Of a stretch of 64,000 nucleotides of DNA, positions 48,471 to 58,855 are shown one piece after another. The stretch covers positions 620,001-684,000 of the forward strand of contig PPXM03000003.1 of assembly GCA_003707065.3 (NCBI GenBank), written 5' to 3'. The notes beneath the pieces were generated by a model. That model saw nothing but the letters and a program-made list of their open reading frames with translations, did no database searches and was not told the origin of the DNA. The position numbers and the translations under genes were made by a program. The first letter of the stretch is position 1, and each line of letters starts with the position of its first letter. Source of the stretch: Trigonopsis variabilis (taxonomy: Eukaryota; Ascomycota; Trigonopsidomycetes; Trigonopsidales; Trigonopsidaceae).

Positions 48471-48700
48471 ATCACGGTTCATCATTGTTGGACCTTGCAG
48501 AGGGCACACGAGTGCCACAAGTAACTGTAAAGGGGACAACGAATGGCTCAAAAGTGTCTCAAAAGATCGGTCCTATAAAGGAAAAAAGATGCATCGGGAC
48601 TGTACCTTGCTGTGACGCTATTGCATCTTTAGAAAATCTTGCCATCTTTGACCATCACGGTAATGGCGAGATCCATGTTCATCATCTACCTATTTTCCTC

Positions 48701-48706
48701 CACGTG
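48701..48706. promoter_or_regulatory. Second CACGTG box in the GIT1-like promoter
   Basis: CCACGTGG context, about 715 bp before the permease start. Same reasoning as for the box at 48461. Confidence 0.4.
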
Positions 48707-49421
48707 GTTTATTGTTGCATTCTATAAGCATAAGCTTTGGATGTACATATAATTGTGACCCTCAATGCTGAACCCAGTCCTTTGAGAAGTCCTGATGCTG
48801 AGATAAGAGGATGCTACATACTATTTTTTTTTCAGTTACCTTTTTTTCACTCATACAGTGAGATTCAATTGAATCAAGGGACTCTATTTAGAGCCTAACA
48901 GAGTCGGATGAATTAGAAAACGTATCTTTGCTTGACATGACATCAGCTGTCAAGGTAAATCGGGTTTGGCGTTCCATAAACTGGGGAATTAGTATCGAGG
49001 GCCATTATTCAATACTACGGCGTTTTAAAGTTTCTTTATGGCCCTCCATCCCTAAAAGGTCTCACTGCGCTTAACGTTTTCGCAAACTGAATGAACTTCA
49101 CAGTTATTACACTGAGAAATTGACGATTTTTTCAACGCTTAGTCATTGTTTTTTGACCTTGTTTCATATCATGTTGCCTTCATCTAACTGTGTCTCCTTC
49201 GATTGTTCCGTTGCCAAGTGTGAGAAGGCGACCGTGGCGATTAATTATGTCTGTCGATGAAGAAGTGGGCGCCCACGGCTCGAGGTAAAGCGATTCTTTA
49301 TCTTTCCATCAGAGCATACACATTTAGTCCTCTTTCGGGCATAGGGCATTCGGTACTTAAAACAGTTATAAGGTTTATTTTAGACTGTTCCCACCATAGG
49401 ATTACACTGGCATAAGAGTTT

Positions 49422-51006
49422 ATGATCATGAAGTGGTTTCAACGAGGAAAAAATGATGAGGGGGAGCAGATTACAACTGTCGAAAGCGAAAGCCAGGAAG
49501 ACCCAGAAGTTCACCGTAAATCAAGGATAAACGGTCGATGGGCTATTGTGGCTACTGGTGCAGGTCTCTTTTCCGATGGTTATGTGAACAATGTAAGTTG
49601 TTCGGCGCTTTCTCGGACAGAGCTGACTATCATAGGGTATTTCGACTGTAAACACTATTTTGAAAAGACTTTATGCAACAGAATATGCAAATTCGCCAGC
49701 TCAGTCCAATGTCTCGTCTATTGCGTTTGCTGGGACGGTGGCCGGTATGCTAATCTTTGGCTATGTTGCTGATTATCATTCCCGAAAAATTGGAATGCTC
49801 ATTTCGACTATTATTCTAATCGTTTTCTCAATCCTTTGTGCTGGCGCTTGGGGTAAAGACAGTAGCATCTATGGAATGCTTGCGGCCTTGACAGCTTACA
49901 GGTTCATCCTTGGAGTGGGTCTGGGAGGTGAATACCCGGCCGGAAGTGTTGCCTGTGCTGAAGCCTGCCAAATGATGCCAAAAGGAAACCGAAACCGTTG
50001 GTTTGTTCTTTTCACCAATTTCATGATTGACTCTGGTTTCGTTATTTCCGCCTTTGTCCCTTTGGTTCTGTTATGGATCTTCGGTATGCATCATCTTACT
50101 TGGGTGTGGCGTCTTACTCTTGGTCTTGGTGCAATTCCTCCTCTTTCTCTACTTTACCTCCGAATTAAGTTCGAAGACGGTGAGAGCTTCAAGAAAAATA
50201 CATTCAAGCGTCACCATGTGCCATACTGGCTCACCATCAAGTTCTATGGTTTCCGTTGGCTGCTTGTAGCGTTGATCTGGTTCATTTATGATTTTTCGGC
50301 ATACGCGTTTGGCATCTACGGTTCCTCCATTATCGCAATCATTCTTCCAGGAGATGATCTCTACAAATCTTTTGGCTGGAATGTTGTTTTGAACCTGTTT
50401 TATATCCCTGGTGCTTTCTTAGGTGCTTTCTCGGCTGATCTTATCGGCCCCAAGTATACGTTATTTGTTGGAGTGCTTGTCCAGGCTGTTATCGGCTATA
50501 TCATGGCCGGTTTATACAGCACACTGGAGAAACACATCGCGGCCTTTGTGGTAGTCTATGGTATCTTCTTGTCTTGCGGAGAATTCGGTCCTGGTGATCA
50601 GATCGGTCTGCTGGCATCAAAGACATGCGCTTCAGGTATCCGTGGACAGTATTATGGTACTGCAGCAGCTATCGGAAAGGTAGGAGCTTTCATTGGAACA
50701 TACATTTTTCCCATCATCGAGAAAAATGCTGGCCATGGTGATGCAGATTCTGTCGCCGGTATGCAAGCTCCGTTTTGGGTATCCTCATCATTATGTTGTT
50801 TTTCGGCTCTGCTGTGCCTGTTTTTGCCAAATGTCAGCCAAGACACAATTGCTGAGGAAGATCAACGTTTTAAGGATTACCTATTCTCCAAAGGTTACGA
50901 CATTACCCGAATGGGAGTGGACGAAAGCTTTGCACCTAGCTCCAGCTTGGATACGGAAGATTTCAGTGAGCAAAATGCGACCTACACTGAGTCTGCCAAA
51001 CACTAA
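49422..51006 (+). CDS. Major-facilitator permease, glycerophosphodiester type (Git1-like)
   Basis: Twelve-helix proton symporter of the phosphate/glycerophosphodiester group; Git1 takes up glycerophosphoinositol or glycerophosphocholine as phosphate and inositol sources. Two exons (49422-49592, 49636-51006; 43-nt intron) give 513 residues. Visible marks are RWAIVATGAGLFSDGYVNNG, the loop 2-3 motif GYVADYHSRKIG, GVGLGGEYPAGSVACAEACQ, and WNVVLNLFYIPGAFLGAF, all closer to Git1 than to Pho84. The long central loop of sugar porters is short here. Its unusually large promoter carries Pho4-like boxes, in keeping with nutrient control. Exact substrate is not proven. Confidence 0.88.
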
Positions 51007-51126
51007 GACTGACCCAGACTTGAAATTGCGCATTCTTTCTTTCAAAATTCGGCGTATCGTCCCCGTTTTGTTTATATTGTTTACTACGTGAGCGCAGATC
51101 CAGAGAACGTAAAAACTAATATACAT

Positions 51127-51783
51127 TCATTTACTTGGGTTAGAAGCCTTCCTCTTGGCTTTAATAATTTCACTCTTCATTCGAGCCACATAAGAATGCC
51201 TGTTGCAAGTCCTTGCTATTTCCTCTTCCACGGTACGAGCTTCGTCGGCCGATTCTAGAGCTTGAGCTAATAGACGAAACATCTGTAATCGCTGCTGAGG
51301 AGACGCTGCTGCAATAGTCTTCAGCTCTCTAGGAAATATATTCTCGACGATATTAGAGGAAATGTCTGGTTTCGCAGGTATTTCTTTATTATTGGATGAC
51401 GATGAGGGTTTTTCACCCGTGGTTTGAGATGAAAGACTGTCTTTGGTGACTTGTCGATCTTTCTTAATAGGAGCAATCGCCTTCTCTTCATGAGTTTGAT
51501 CATCCGATAGTTTGCTTCTGACTATATTCCCTTGACTTGGTTTATCGAATTCAGCATCAAGCGCAGCTTTAGAGGCTCTTTTAGGTGGAGGCTTTTCTTT
51601 TAATTCTTTATCTTCTTTGCTCCCACCATTAACTTTGGCTCTTTTTCGGGCAGACGGATCATCTATGCCGGTCCTCTTTGATCCGCCACTAGGGATATCG
51701 TGATTAAAAAAACAATTAGGTAATGAACATTCGGGTAGATTAGGGCAGTTGACTAATTTGAACAAGCCCTGGTTGGCAAACAT
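51127..51783 (-). CDS. Rex3-like N-terminal zinc-finger protein lacking the exonuclease domain
   Basis: A 218-residue protein that starts MFANQGLFKLVNCPNLPECS, very like the N-terminus of fungal RNA exonuclease 3, with a C-x5-C-x4-C-x3-H zinc finger (Cys13, Cys19, Cys24, His28). A Lys/Ser-rich disordered middle follows, then a helical block (SPQQRLQMFRLLAQALESAD ... RHSYVARMKSEIIKAKRK) that in Rex3 proteins precedes the DEDD exonuclease. Here the frame ends at that point, and the convergent permease gene ends only 120 bp beyond, so no nuclease domain can follow. Either a trimmed paralogue or a different protein with a shared N-module. Single exon; function unknown. Confidence 0.65.
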   Translation of the reverse strand: MFANQGLFKLVNCPNLPECSLPNCFFNHDIPSGGSKRTGIDDPSARKRAKVNGGSKEDKELKEKPPPKRASKAALDAEFDKPSQGNIVRSKLSDDQTHEEKAIAPIKKDRQVTKDSLSSQTTGEKPSSSSNNKEIPAKPDISSNIVENIFPRELKTIAAASPQQRLQMFRLLAQALESADEARTVEEEIARTCNRHSYVARMKSEIIKAKRKASNPSK

Positions 51784-52310
51784 TCATTGGTTGTGGTCAA
51801 CGTCTAGTAACGGACCTCCACCCCAAGTCAGGTCACACCGATGTTGGCCCGAGTCAGAAGGCCAATAAGGCTGGAAGTCTAGCTAGACTGATCGTTAGCA
51901 ATGCCTGCTTAGCCACAGAAGTAAACAGACACATAAACAGACACATATATAAGGAACTTCAGCTGCTAAACTCACTGAGAATGTCAATTCACCTCAAGAG
52001 ATCTATCATTGTGACGGGGATGGCACATGCTGCTCAAATGATCTTCGTAGATCAAGTCGGGGGGAGTCAAAACCACTCATAAAAGATCCGCCAATTCGCT
52101 CCATGATAGGACCTTTATGTATCGACAGTTTGTAGATAAATTCTCATATTTGATTAGCACGGTGCCCTATTGGCATTACTGGTTCATCTCGAGCCCGCTT
52201 AGCTTCTGCCGACCGCGTTGCCTTCCCCGCGTTTTGGTGCGGCGACTGCCGACCTCTCTCCGCGACCACCACCTTTATATACGACAGAGCAATCCTTGGC
52301 CAGTCCATCA
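51784..52310. other. Divergent promoter region before thiolase gene
   Basis: Between the Rex3-like and thiolase starts. A TATATA at 52276-52281 lies about 30 bp before the thiolase start. The frame is open upstream of that start, but without ATG. Confidence 0.6.
52276..52281 (+). promoter_or_regulatory. TATA box of the thiolase gene
   Basis: TTTATATACG, 30 bp before the start codon. It is close to the ATG, so the 5' leader would be very short if this is the core promoter. Confidence 0.4.
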
Positions 52311-53546
52311 ATGAAACCTACTTTCTCTCGAGCCTTTCAGAAGTCAACCCAGCGACTTGTTGAGTCGTTGGCTGGAAACCAAGTCTACATCCTCTCGGCA
52401 GCTCGTACTGCTGTGGGACGGTTCAATGGAGGACTGAAATCCCTTTCTGCCGTTGAACTCGGTGTGATCACCACGGAGGAGGCCATAAAAAGATCTGGCA
52501 TCGATAAAAAAGATGTCGAGGAGCTTTACTTTGGTAATGTTCTCCAAGCTGGAGTAGGACAAGCTCCTGCTCGCCAAGTCGTTGTCAAATCTGGTCTCCC
52601 ACTGGAAACCGAAGCTACGACGATCAACAAAGTGTGTGCTTCTGGTCTTAAATCGGTCATTTTGGCTGCGCAGAGCATTCAGCTTGGTGTTCGCAATGTC
52701 ATGGTCGCCGGTGGCATGGAATCAATGTCTAATGCGCCTTTCGCACTTCCTCGAAACTCTACTGGCTATGGGGATATCAAGGTTAAAGACACTATTGTCC
52801 ATGATGGGTTTACTGATGTTTACGATAACATCCTCATGGGCTCTTGCTGTGAAAACACTAACCGGGTTCAAGGAATTTCCCGTGAAGACCAGGATAACTT
52901 TGCCTTGGAATCTTATCGTCGGGCTATTGAAGCCCAGAAATCTGGTGCATTCGATGCTGAGATTGTCCCCGTCAAAATTCGCTCCAAGAAAGGCGAAGTT
53001 GTCGTAAAGACCGATGAAGAGCCTGCTGCGCTCAAGACCGATAAGGTCCGCACTCTTCGACCTGCATTTGAAAAGGACGGCTCTGTGACTGCTGCTAACT
53101 CCTCCAGTATCAATGATGGTGCTGCATCTTTAGTTTTGGCTAGTGAGGAGAAGGCCAAGGCTTTCGGAGGTAAGGCCCTTGGTAAGATCATTGCCTACGC
53201 TGATGCCGCCACTGCCCCTATTGACTTCACCATTGCTCCTTCTCTCGCTATTCCCAAGCTTCTCAAGCAGTCTGGCCTTCAAATATCGGATATCGCTCAA
53301 TTTGAGATCAATGAAGCCTTTGCTGGCGTTGCCCTCGCCAATATCAAGCTTTTGGAACTTGATCCCGCTAAAGTCAATCCTAGAGGTGGAGCAGTCGCTA
53401 TCGGCCATCCCATTGGTGCTTCAGGTGCTAGAATTCTTGTCAGTTTACTTCACTCCCTTAAGGAAGGCGAATATGGAATTGCCGCAATCTGTAATGGTGG
53501 AGGAGCGGCCTCTTCGATTTTGGTCCAGCGGACATCGAGCATTTGA
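52311..53546 (+). CDS. ERG10: Acetyl-CoA C-acetyltransferase (acetoacetyl-CoA thiolase)
   Basis: Condenses two acetyl-CoA into acetoacetyl-CoA, first step of the mevalonate/ergosterol pathway, or runs in reverse in mitochondria. 411 residues, one exon. The acylated Cys109 is in NKVCASGLKS; NEAFAG, GHPIGASGAR and the second catalytic Cys in CNGGGAA are all present. A 27-residue extension (MKPTFSRAFQKSTQRLVES), rich in Arg/Lys/Ser, precedes the thiolase fold and looks like a mitochondrial presequence; cytosolic yeast Erg10 has none. No second Met is available for a cytosolic form, so this may be the mitochondrial isoform. Codon use suggests high expression. Confidence 0.95.
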   Translation: MKPTFSRAFQKSTQRLVESLAGNQVYILSAARTAVGRFNGGLKSLSAVELGVITTEEAIKRSGIDKKDVEELYFGNVLQAGVGQAPARQVVVKSGLPLETEATTINKVCASGLKSVILAAQSIQLGVRNVMVAGGMESMSNAPFALPRNSTGYGDIKVKDTIVHDGFTDVYDNILMGSCCENTNRVQGISREDQDNFALESYRRAIEAQKSGAFDAEIVPVKIRSKKGEVVVKTDEEPAALKTDKVRTLRPAFEKDGSVTAANSSSINDGAASLVLASEEKAKAFGGKALGKIIAYADAATAPIDFTIAPSLAIPKLLKQSGLQISDIAQFEINEAFAGVALANIKLLELDPAKVNPRGGAVAIGHPIGASGARILVSLLHSLKEGEYGIAAICNGGGAASSILVQRTSSI

Positions 53547-53622
53547 TTGTGTAAAAGTTAACTGTGGAATGGGATATAAGTAGATTGTTTTCAAGCTTCA
53601 TGCCATTAGCGTAATTTACAGT

Positions 53623-55200
53623 TCAAATTTCTTCGTCTGATGAGGACGAATTCTCATCAAAGTGGTATTCACTCTCGTCGTGCTTATATTCATATTCTCC
53701 TAGGCCAAATAATGGCCCAACCTTCTCAATCCAGAGAGGGCCCCAGCGAAGCGTGCTTTGCTTCAGGGCACCTTGCCGCAATCGACTGAGAAATTGTTTC
53801 CCCCTCGCAGTATTGAACACCTGTTCGAAAGCTTTTGCCATATCTCGCGCGCTAAGCACAATTATTCCGTCCACATCTTGATTTACAAGCTCTGATATCC
53901 TAGGATTAGTATCATAAGTCACCAAAGATAACACTCACGCTTCATATTCAATTGTTACTACAGGAATTCCACAACCAAATAAGTCCACAATCTTCATTGG
54001 AAGGTCACACCCACTACTGGAGACATGAAGGGAAACACCAAGATCTGCGGCTGCAATGACCTGTGGATAATTGTCAATCTCTAACCAGGCCGTGCGGATT
54101 CGCACGTGTGAAAATAGCAAGTCGCTTACTTTCTGCTCAAACTCATCTTTTCCTGGTCCTTTTCCTGTGACCAGCACAAATAAGGGACTGTACCCTGAAG
54201 GGTTCTCCCCGCACTTTGAGTCATAATAGCGCAAAGCTTTAATTAGCAAGTCTAAATCTTCATCAGCAGTATAAGATGTTTGAGTAACGACGATTTTTTC
54301 GTCAGATTTGCAGTCACTAAACACAGGATAAGTAGACCTGACCTTCAATCGCTCGGAATCACTTAGAACCTTGAATCTTTCAGGAGGCCTGTCATAGAGA
54401 GGTAGAATTCTACCAGAACGAACACCAAAGTCTTTCGATAGACGATAAGCCATTGCTACTGAGACTGTCAAATGAATAAAAGCTCGTCGCCCAAAAAAAC
54501 CCTCATAGAATTTAGCCATCCAAACCAAGGGATGTCGCTTCCCAAGTTTCAGTGCTAGAATCGAATAACCAAAGTTATGCCAATCAATGACTAGCCTTGT
54601 TTGTCGGTTTACGAAAAGCACAAAGAATCTCGCAATGCCTAATACAGGAACCGATGGAGGATTCTGCACCAAAAGATAGTCATTATCCACACGGAGAGAG
54701 TACAACAGCCGTATCAAAATCCAATGCTGAAGTATGACTTTGTAAAAAGCAAAGACAACAAACGTAAATGCCCAAGAAGGTCGGTGAATAGTCGGAATAT
54801 TATGTACACGAATATTAGGGTGGTCAATGATGGCTTTTGGAAGAGATGAACCTCACGTTAGTATCAATATAAAGCGAAAGCTGGCAAAATCCGCCCATCA
54901 AACGTCCTCGATCCAATGACGCACTCCGATTGCCTCTTCTCAGGATGCCTTGTAAAGCCAGTAAATTCATGTTGACTCTATCTTACCTAGATAACCACAG
55001 AAATCAACTTTAAGCCCACCTTGAGCCAGCGAAAGCGCATGATTCTGCATTCGAGGGGAGTGACCCAAATCACCCAACACTAACACAATGGCCTTCTTTT
55101 GCCGATTCAGGTCTCGCGGATTGGTTTTATCTCTCGATAAATACCATAGAACGACTGGAATTGACAAATAAAAATATATCAAGGCAGCTGTCCAATTCAT
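53623..55200 (-). CDS. ALG1: Chitobiosyldiphosphodolichol beta-mannosyltransferase
   Basis: Adds the first mannose (from GDP-Man) to GlcNAc2-PP-dolichol on the cytosolic ER face. Three exons (55200-54987, 54851-53939, 53899-53623) give 467 residues. An N-terminal membrane anchor (TAALIYFYLSIPVVLWYL) is followed by VLGDLGHSPRMQNHALSLA, the diagnostic family block, then LLVQNPPSVPVL, VIDWHNFGYSILAL, and SLHVSSSGCDLPMKIVDLFGCG. The first intron is 135 nt, the longest placed in the window; it is required to join GYLG to SSLPKAIIDHPNIRVHNIP. The tail is acidic. Identification secure. Confidence 0.96.
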
Positions 55201-55890
55201 GACAAGAGGAGGCCGAGTTGTCAATAGTGTTACCTTCCTCGAGATCCCCAACACCCCGGGATGACCTTATCAGATGAGCAATACCTGTAGCAAACTTTTG
55301 GGCAATGATGTCAAGGTCTGTTGTAGTTCTCGGTTTAAATCGACAGGATATTCTTGGGTGAATACAAGTTCTTTATCTGGTATATTCGATGCACAACGAC
55401 TTGATGGTTCTAAGAGCTAAGCAATTGGATGTTCTTTTAAGCTTTCTTTGAGCCTTATCAAGATCTACCATCATACTCGTCATTTGGAAAATGAGAATCT
55501 ATAGCCCACGACCTCCTTTCTGTAAAGGTTCTGAAAGGACTGTCTATTACGCTGAATAGAATTTTTGTGACGTCCCCAAAGCAAGAAAGTCGATAAATGG
55601 TACGAAAATGAAAAAGTTACATCAATATAGCGCGTACTTTGATATCTAGAGCAGATCCGATAAAGGGACCCGGTGGATCGCGAAATGATAAGACAGTATA
55701 TTCATGTCTCCGTATCGTCCTAAGTGGTCCACCTTCTGCTGAAAACACGTGACTGGAGGATGAACTGGAGGACCTGACGACAAAGGTGAGAATAGACTTT
55801 GAATAGCATTGCGGTGATACTGCATCTATTTAAGAGCCTAAGCAAGCTCGAAGCGTGGGCATTTATTAAATTTCTATTAATAGAGTTAAG
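55201..55890. other. Divergent promoter, ALG1 / MSC2
   Basis: About 690 bp between divergent starts. It holds a GTCACGTG-type box at 55746-55751. No gene seen. Confidence 0.6.
55746..55751. promoter_or_regulatory. CACGTG box upstream of MSC2
   Basis: ACACGTGAC (GTCACGTG on the minus strand), 140 bp before MSC2. Cbf1-type binding is inferred. Confidence 0.4.
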
Positions 55891-57795
55891 ATGACATGGA
55901 ACTTATTAGCATTGATGGCCAGTCAGATGGTGGTCAGCCAGAGCCTGTGGGACGAAGGTCTTATAATTCGCCTCCTTAGTGGGCTGGTGATTACCACCGT
56001 GGCCATACAGTTCAGTTTCCATATTCATATTCCGTGGATAGAGCGCGGATCAGAGAAAGCTGAGAAGACACGTGAAGGAAGCGAGGATGTTCATACTCAG
56101 ATATACTGGATAGGGCTTTGTTTTTCGATGTGCCTACTCAATGGATGTTTCTCAATGCTTATTGGGACTTTGGCATCCCTCTTTCTTTCAAACGAGACTT
56201 CGCCGTCAAGTTATGTGGTAAAGCTGCTTAATTCTGCAATTTTGCTTTCCTTATCAGTGGATCTTTTATTCTTCTCTTCTTCCAGTAAGGCCTTTTCGTC
56301 ATTGATTGGCCATTTCTTCTTGTCATCGACAGTCTTTGCCAACGTACCAAAGTCTTATATTCCTAATATACGTTTAAAAACTATACCTCAATCCTTATGG
56401 TATTCACTATTTCTGGGATCCATTGCTATCACAGGAATCATCAGAGGAACATCTGCTTTTACTCTTCTCCCTTGTTGTGCTGCCGCTGGCTTCCTGGCTG
56501 GAATTTCGTCAATTAAACCTTATGAGGGTCTAACGGCTCCATCTCATCGAATATTTGATTTGCTGTCTATCTATGTTGTCTACTGTTTATCATCGTTTGT
56601 GTCATTTATCTTTAGCCCATTGCAAGGCAGACTAAATCTTGCTTACTTTACTATGAAGCTGGCTATTTCCGCCGTCACAGGTGCTGGAATTGTCTTTTTT
56701 CTACCTGCGAGTCAACACTGGAGAAATGTGCTGATGAATGACCGAGAGACTAGAAGTATCTTCTATTTTCTTATTTTGAATTTTGTTTTCATGCTCGTTC
56801 AGCTAGTTTATTCACTTCTTTCGAACTCCCTTGGACTTTTATCAGATTCGATTCATATGTTTTTTGACTGCTTAGCCTTAGTTGTTGGTCTTGTGGCCAA
56901 TGTTTTAGCGAAGTTACCTCCTTCGGGCCGGTTCCCATTTGGATTGGGCAAGCTTGAGACAGTATCGGGTTTCTCCAATGGCGTCTTATTAATTGTTATC
57001 TCGATTGGTATTATAGTTGAAGCCCTCGAACGAATCCTGAGACCAGTGCCTCTCCAGAGAACTGCGGAGCTGATGGTGGTCAGCGTTCTTGGTCTTTCGG
57101 TTAACTTGGTCGGAATATTCTCATTTGATCATGGGCACAGTCACGGCCATTCCCACAACCACGCGGATTCTCACAGCCACTCTCATGCTCACAGCCATGA
57201 GCATAGCCATAACTGTGAACTTACTCATGAGCCACACAATGACCACGGTCATTCTCATGCAGAGGACCCTTATAAAGAAAGCAGTTGTCAAGGGGAGGAC
57301 CCTACGCATGATGGAGTTTTAAAAGCAGATGACGATCACAATGAGAACATGCATGGACTCTTCTTGCATGTTTTGGCAGATACGTTGGGATCCGTCTCTG
57401 TAATATTATCTACTGCTCTCTCGCATTTTTTTCCTTGGCACGGATTCGATCCACTTGCTAGTATTTTTATCGCCGTGCTCATTTTCTTATCAAGCGTTCC
57501 ATTAGTCAGACAATCTGCTAGAACTTTGCTGCTGCGACTATCTTCGTCCAATGAATATCTTCTTAGAAATGTATTGGATGACATATCTCTTTTACCGGGG
57601 GTTTCTAGCTACTCTGCCCCCAGGTTTTGGAGCGACGAAGGAGGAGTGAGGGGACAAATACATATTCAGGTGAAGAATGGATCTGATACTGGGGATGTAC
57701 GAAAACTAGTCAAGCAGAGACTCGAGCGAGCGGGAATTGTGGATACGGTGATTCAGGTGGAGGAAGCAGATAGCGGCTGTTGGTGCGGCAAGTGA
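55891..57795 (+). CDS. MSC2: Zinc transporter Msc2 (cation diffusion facilitator, ZnT5-like)
   Basis: Moves zinc into the ER or secretory lumen, in yeast as a heterodimer with Zrg17. 634 residues, one exon. An N-terminal block of six or more extra helices (about 1-270), typical of Msc2/ZnT5, precedes the CDF core. The core has the membrane zinc site in LLSDSIHMFFDCLALV and LHVLADTLGSVSVI (HxxxD pairs) and PFGLGKLETVSGFSNG. Between core helices IV and V lies a very His-rich loop of alternating H/S/G (about residues 412-450). The cytosolic domain ends with CWCGK. Convergent with the phosphatase gene, 157 bp apart. Confidence 0.95.
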   Translation: MTWNLLALMASQMVVSQSLWDEGLIIRLLSGLVITTVAIQFSFHIHIPWIERGSEKAEKTREGSEDVHTQIYWIGLCFSMCLLNGCFSMLIGTLASLFLSNETSPSSYVVKLLNSAILLSLSVDLLFFSSSSKAFSSLIGHFFLSSTVFANVPKSYIPNIRLKTIPQSLWYSLFLGSIAITGIIRGTSAFTLLPCCAAAGFLAGISSIKPYEGLTAPSHRIFDLLSIYVVYCLSSFVSFIFSPLQGRLNLAYFTMKLAISAVTGAGIVFFLPASQHWRNVLMNDRETRSIFYFLILNFVFMLVQLVYSLLSNSLGLLSDSIHMFFDCLALVVGLVANVLAKLPPSGRFPFGLGKLETVSGFSNGVLLIVISIGIIVEALERILRPVPLQRTAELMVVSVLGLSVNLVGIFSFDHGHSHGHSHNHADSHSHSHAHSHEHSHNCELTHEPHNDHGHSHAEDPYKESSCQGEDPTHDGVLKADDDHNENMHGLFLHVLADTLGSVSVILSTALSHFFPWHGFDPLASIFIAVLIFLSSVPLVRQSARTLLLRLSSSNEYLLRNVLDDISLLPGVSSYSAPRFWSDEGGVRGQIHIQVKNGSDTGDVRKLVKQRLERAGIVDTVIQVEEADSGCWCGK

Positions 57796-57952
57796 AGAAG
57801 ACGACTTAAATATGCCTACAAATGTCTTGTGCATGTCGAGCTTTATTTATTTATTCATATCAAGTCATTGATGGCGATAACATTGCTATCGCCAAACTGT
57901 CATATTCGTCGTTATTCAGTCGTTAGGGTCATCACACATAACACATAAAAAA

Positions 57953-58855
57953 TTAAGAGTTTTCGAAGGAGAACCGACGGCTATCATCTGGAGGCGTCCA
58001 CAAAAGGGATGAGGCGCTGCTCGATTTACTGGACGGCGGGGTATAGAGTTGATTGGTCTCCTCCGTATATTTCCTCCTGGATGTTTCAAAAGCAGTTGTA
58101 CCTATCTCTGGCAGAGCCCAGCAGCCCAGTTGTTTGGCAAGCTGTTTCTGTTCCGTATCTGGATACGGATTGAGATGAGGCATCTGCTCCAATTTCGCCG
58201 CGCGAGAGATGGAAGCCACCGGCACGTCTATCAACTGTGGTTGCCAGGATAATCCTGCAAGAAGAGCATTTATTATGGCACCATGAGATATCAAGATCAA
58301 CACTGAGTCATTGGTGTCCTTTAACGAAGCACATAAAGAAGCCAACCCGCGATTGGTTCGGCGGTACATGGAGGACCAAGATTCGCCAAATTGAGGAGTG
58401 GGACCATGTGCAGATAGAGTATGACAATTGACATCGAAGGGAACCGTGTGATTGATGACATTTCTCGTTTGAATAGCTTCTAGATACCCGATGGACCCAT
58501 CGTACAGGCTTTTGAAATCATTGGGAGGCGCGCTAAGTTTAAAATAATCTGGGTTCATCCACTCCGACAAAAAGCCATCTAATGACAAGAAGACTTTGAA
58601 GGACGTCTGTAAGCCTTGGCCGATAGCGGCTGCTGTCTCCACGCATCTCAGGAATGGCGAAGAGTGGATATAAACATTCTTTACCGATGGAAGAGAAGAT
58701 ATGACATTTTTTGCATAATCGGCCATAAGTTTGGCTTGTCCGCATCCCTTGGAACTCAAGGGCGGGTTATACGGAGTAGGGGAGCTGAGCTCCCAGGAAG
58801 GATCGGCCATGTCCATGCGCTCGGCATGTCTTATTGCCAAAAGATGCTGGACCAT
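57953..58855 (-). CDS. Histidine phosphatase superfamily protein (phosphoglycerate-mutase fold)
   Basis: 300 residues, one exon. The catalytic RHA/G motif is LLAIRHAERMD (His10), the second conserved block is VYIHSSPFLRCVETAAAIG, and the second active His is in VLILISHGAIINALLAG; these place it in branch 1 of the superfamily, near the UBASH3/Ubx-type and fungal small-molecule phosphatases. The C-terminal 60 residues are Ser/Pro-rich and look disordered (TPPSSKSSSASSLLWTPPDD). No signal peptide, so cytosolic. Substrate unknown; it could act on sugar phosphates or on proteins. Confidence 0.85.
   Translation of the reverse strand: MVQHLLAIRHAERMDMADPSWELSSPTPYNPPLSSKGCGQAKLMADYAKNVISSLPSVKNVYIHSSPFLRCVETAAAIGQGLQTSFKVFLSLDGFLSEWMNPDYFKLSAPPNDFKSLYDGSIGYLEAIQTRNVINHTVPFDVNCHTLSAHGPTPQFGESWSSMYRRTNRGLASLCASLKDTNDSVLILISHGAIINALLAGLSWQPQLIDVPVASISRAAKLEQMPHLNPYPDTEQKQLAKQLGCWALPEIGTTAFETSRRKYTEETNQLYTPPSSKSSSASSLLWTPPDDSRRFSFENS

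Larger units (their letters stand above)
47393..49421. other. Two-kilobase gene-free region, GIT1 promoter
   Basis: The largest spacer in the window. It holds a perfect inverted repeat at 47656-47706 and two CACGTG boxes (48463, 48701). A 102-codon plus frame at 48419-48727 has no recognisable domain and overlaps both boxes, so it is not called. Confidence 0.6.

Noticed and set aside
48419-48727. 102-codon plus-strand open frame in the GIT1 promoter
   Set aside because: No recognisable domain and it overlaps the CACGTG boxes; looks like a chance frame.
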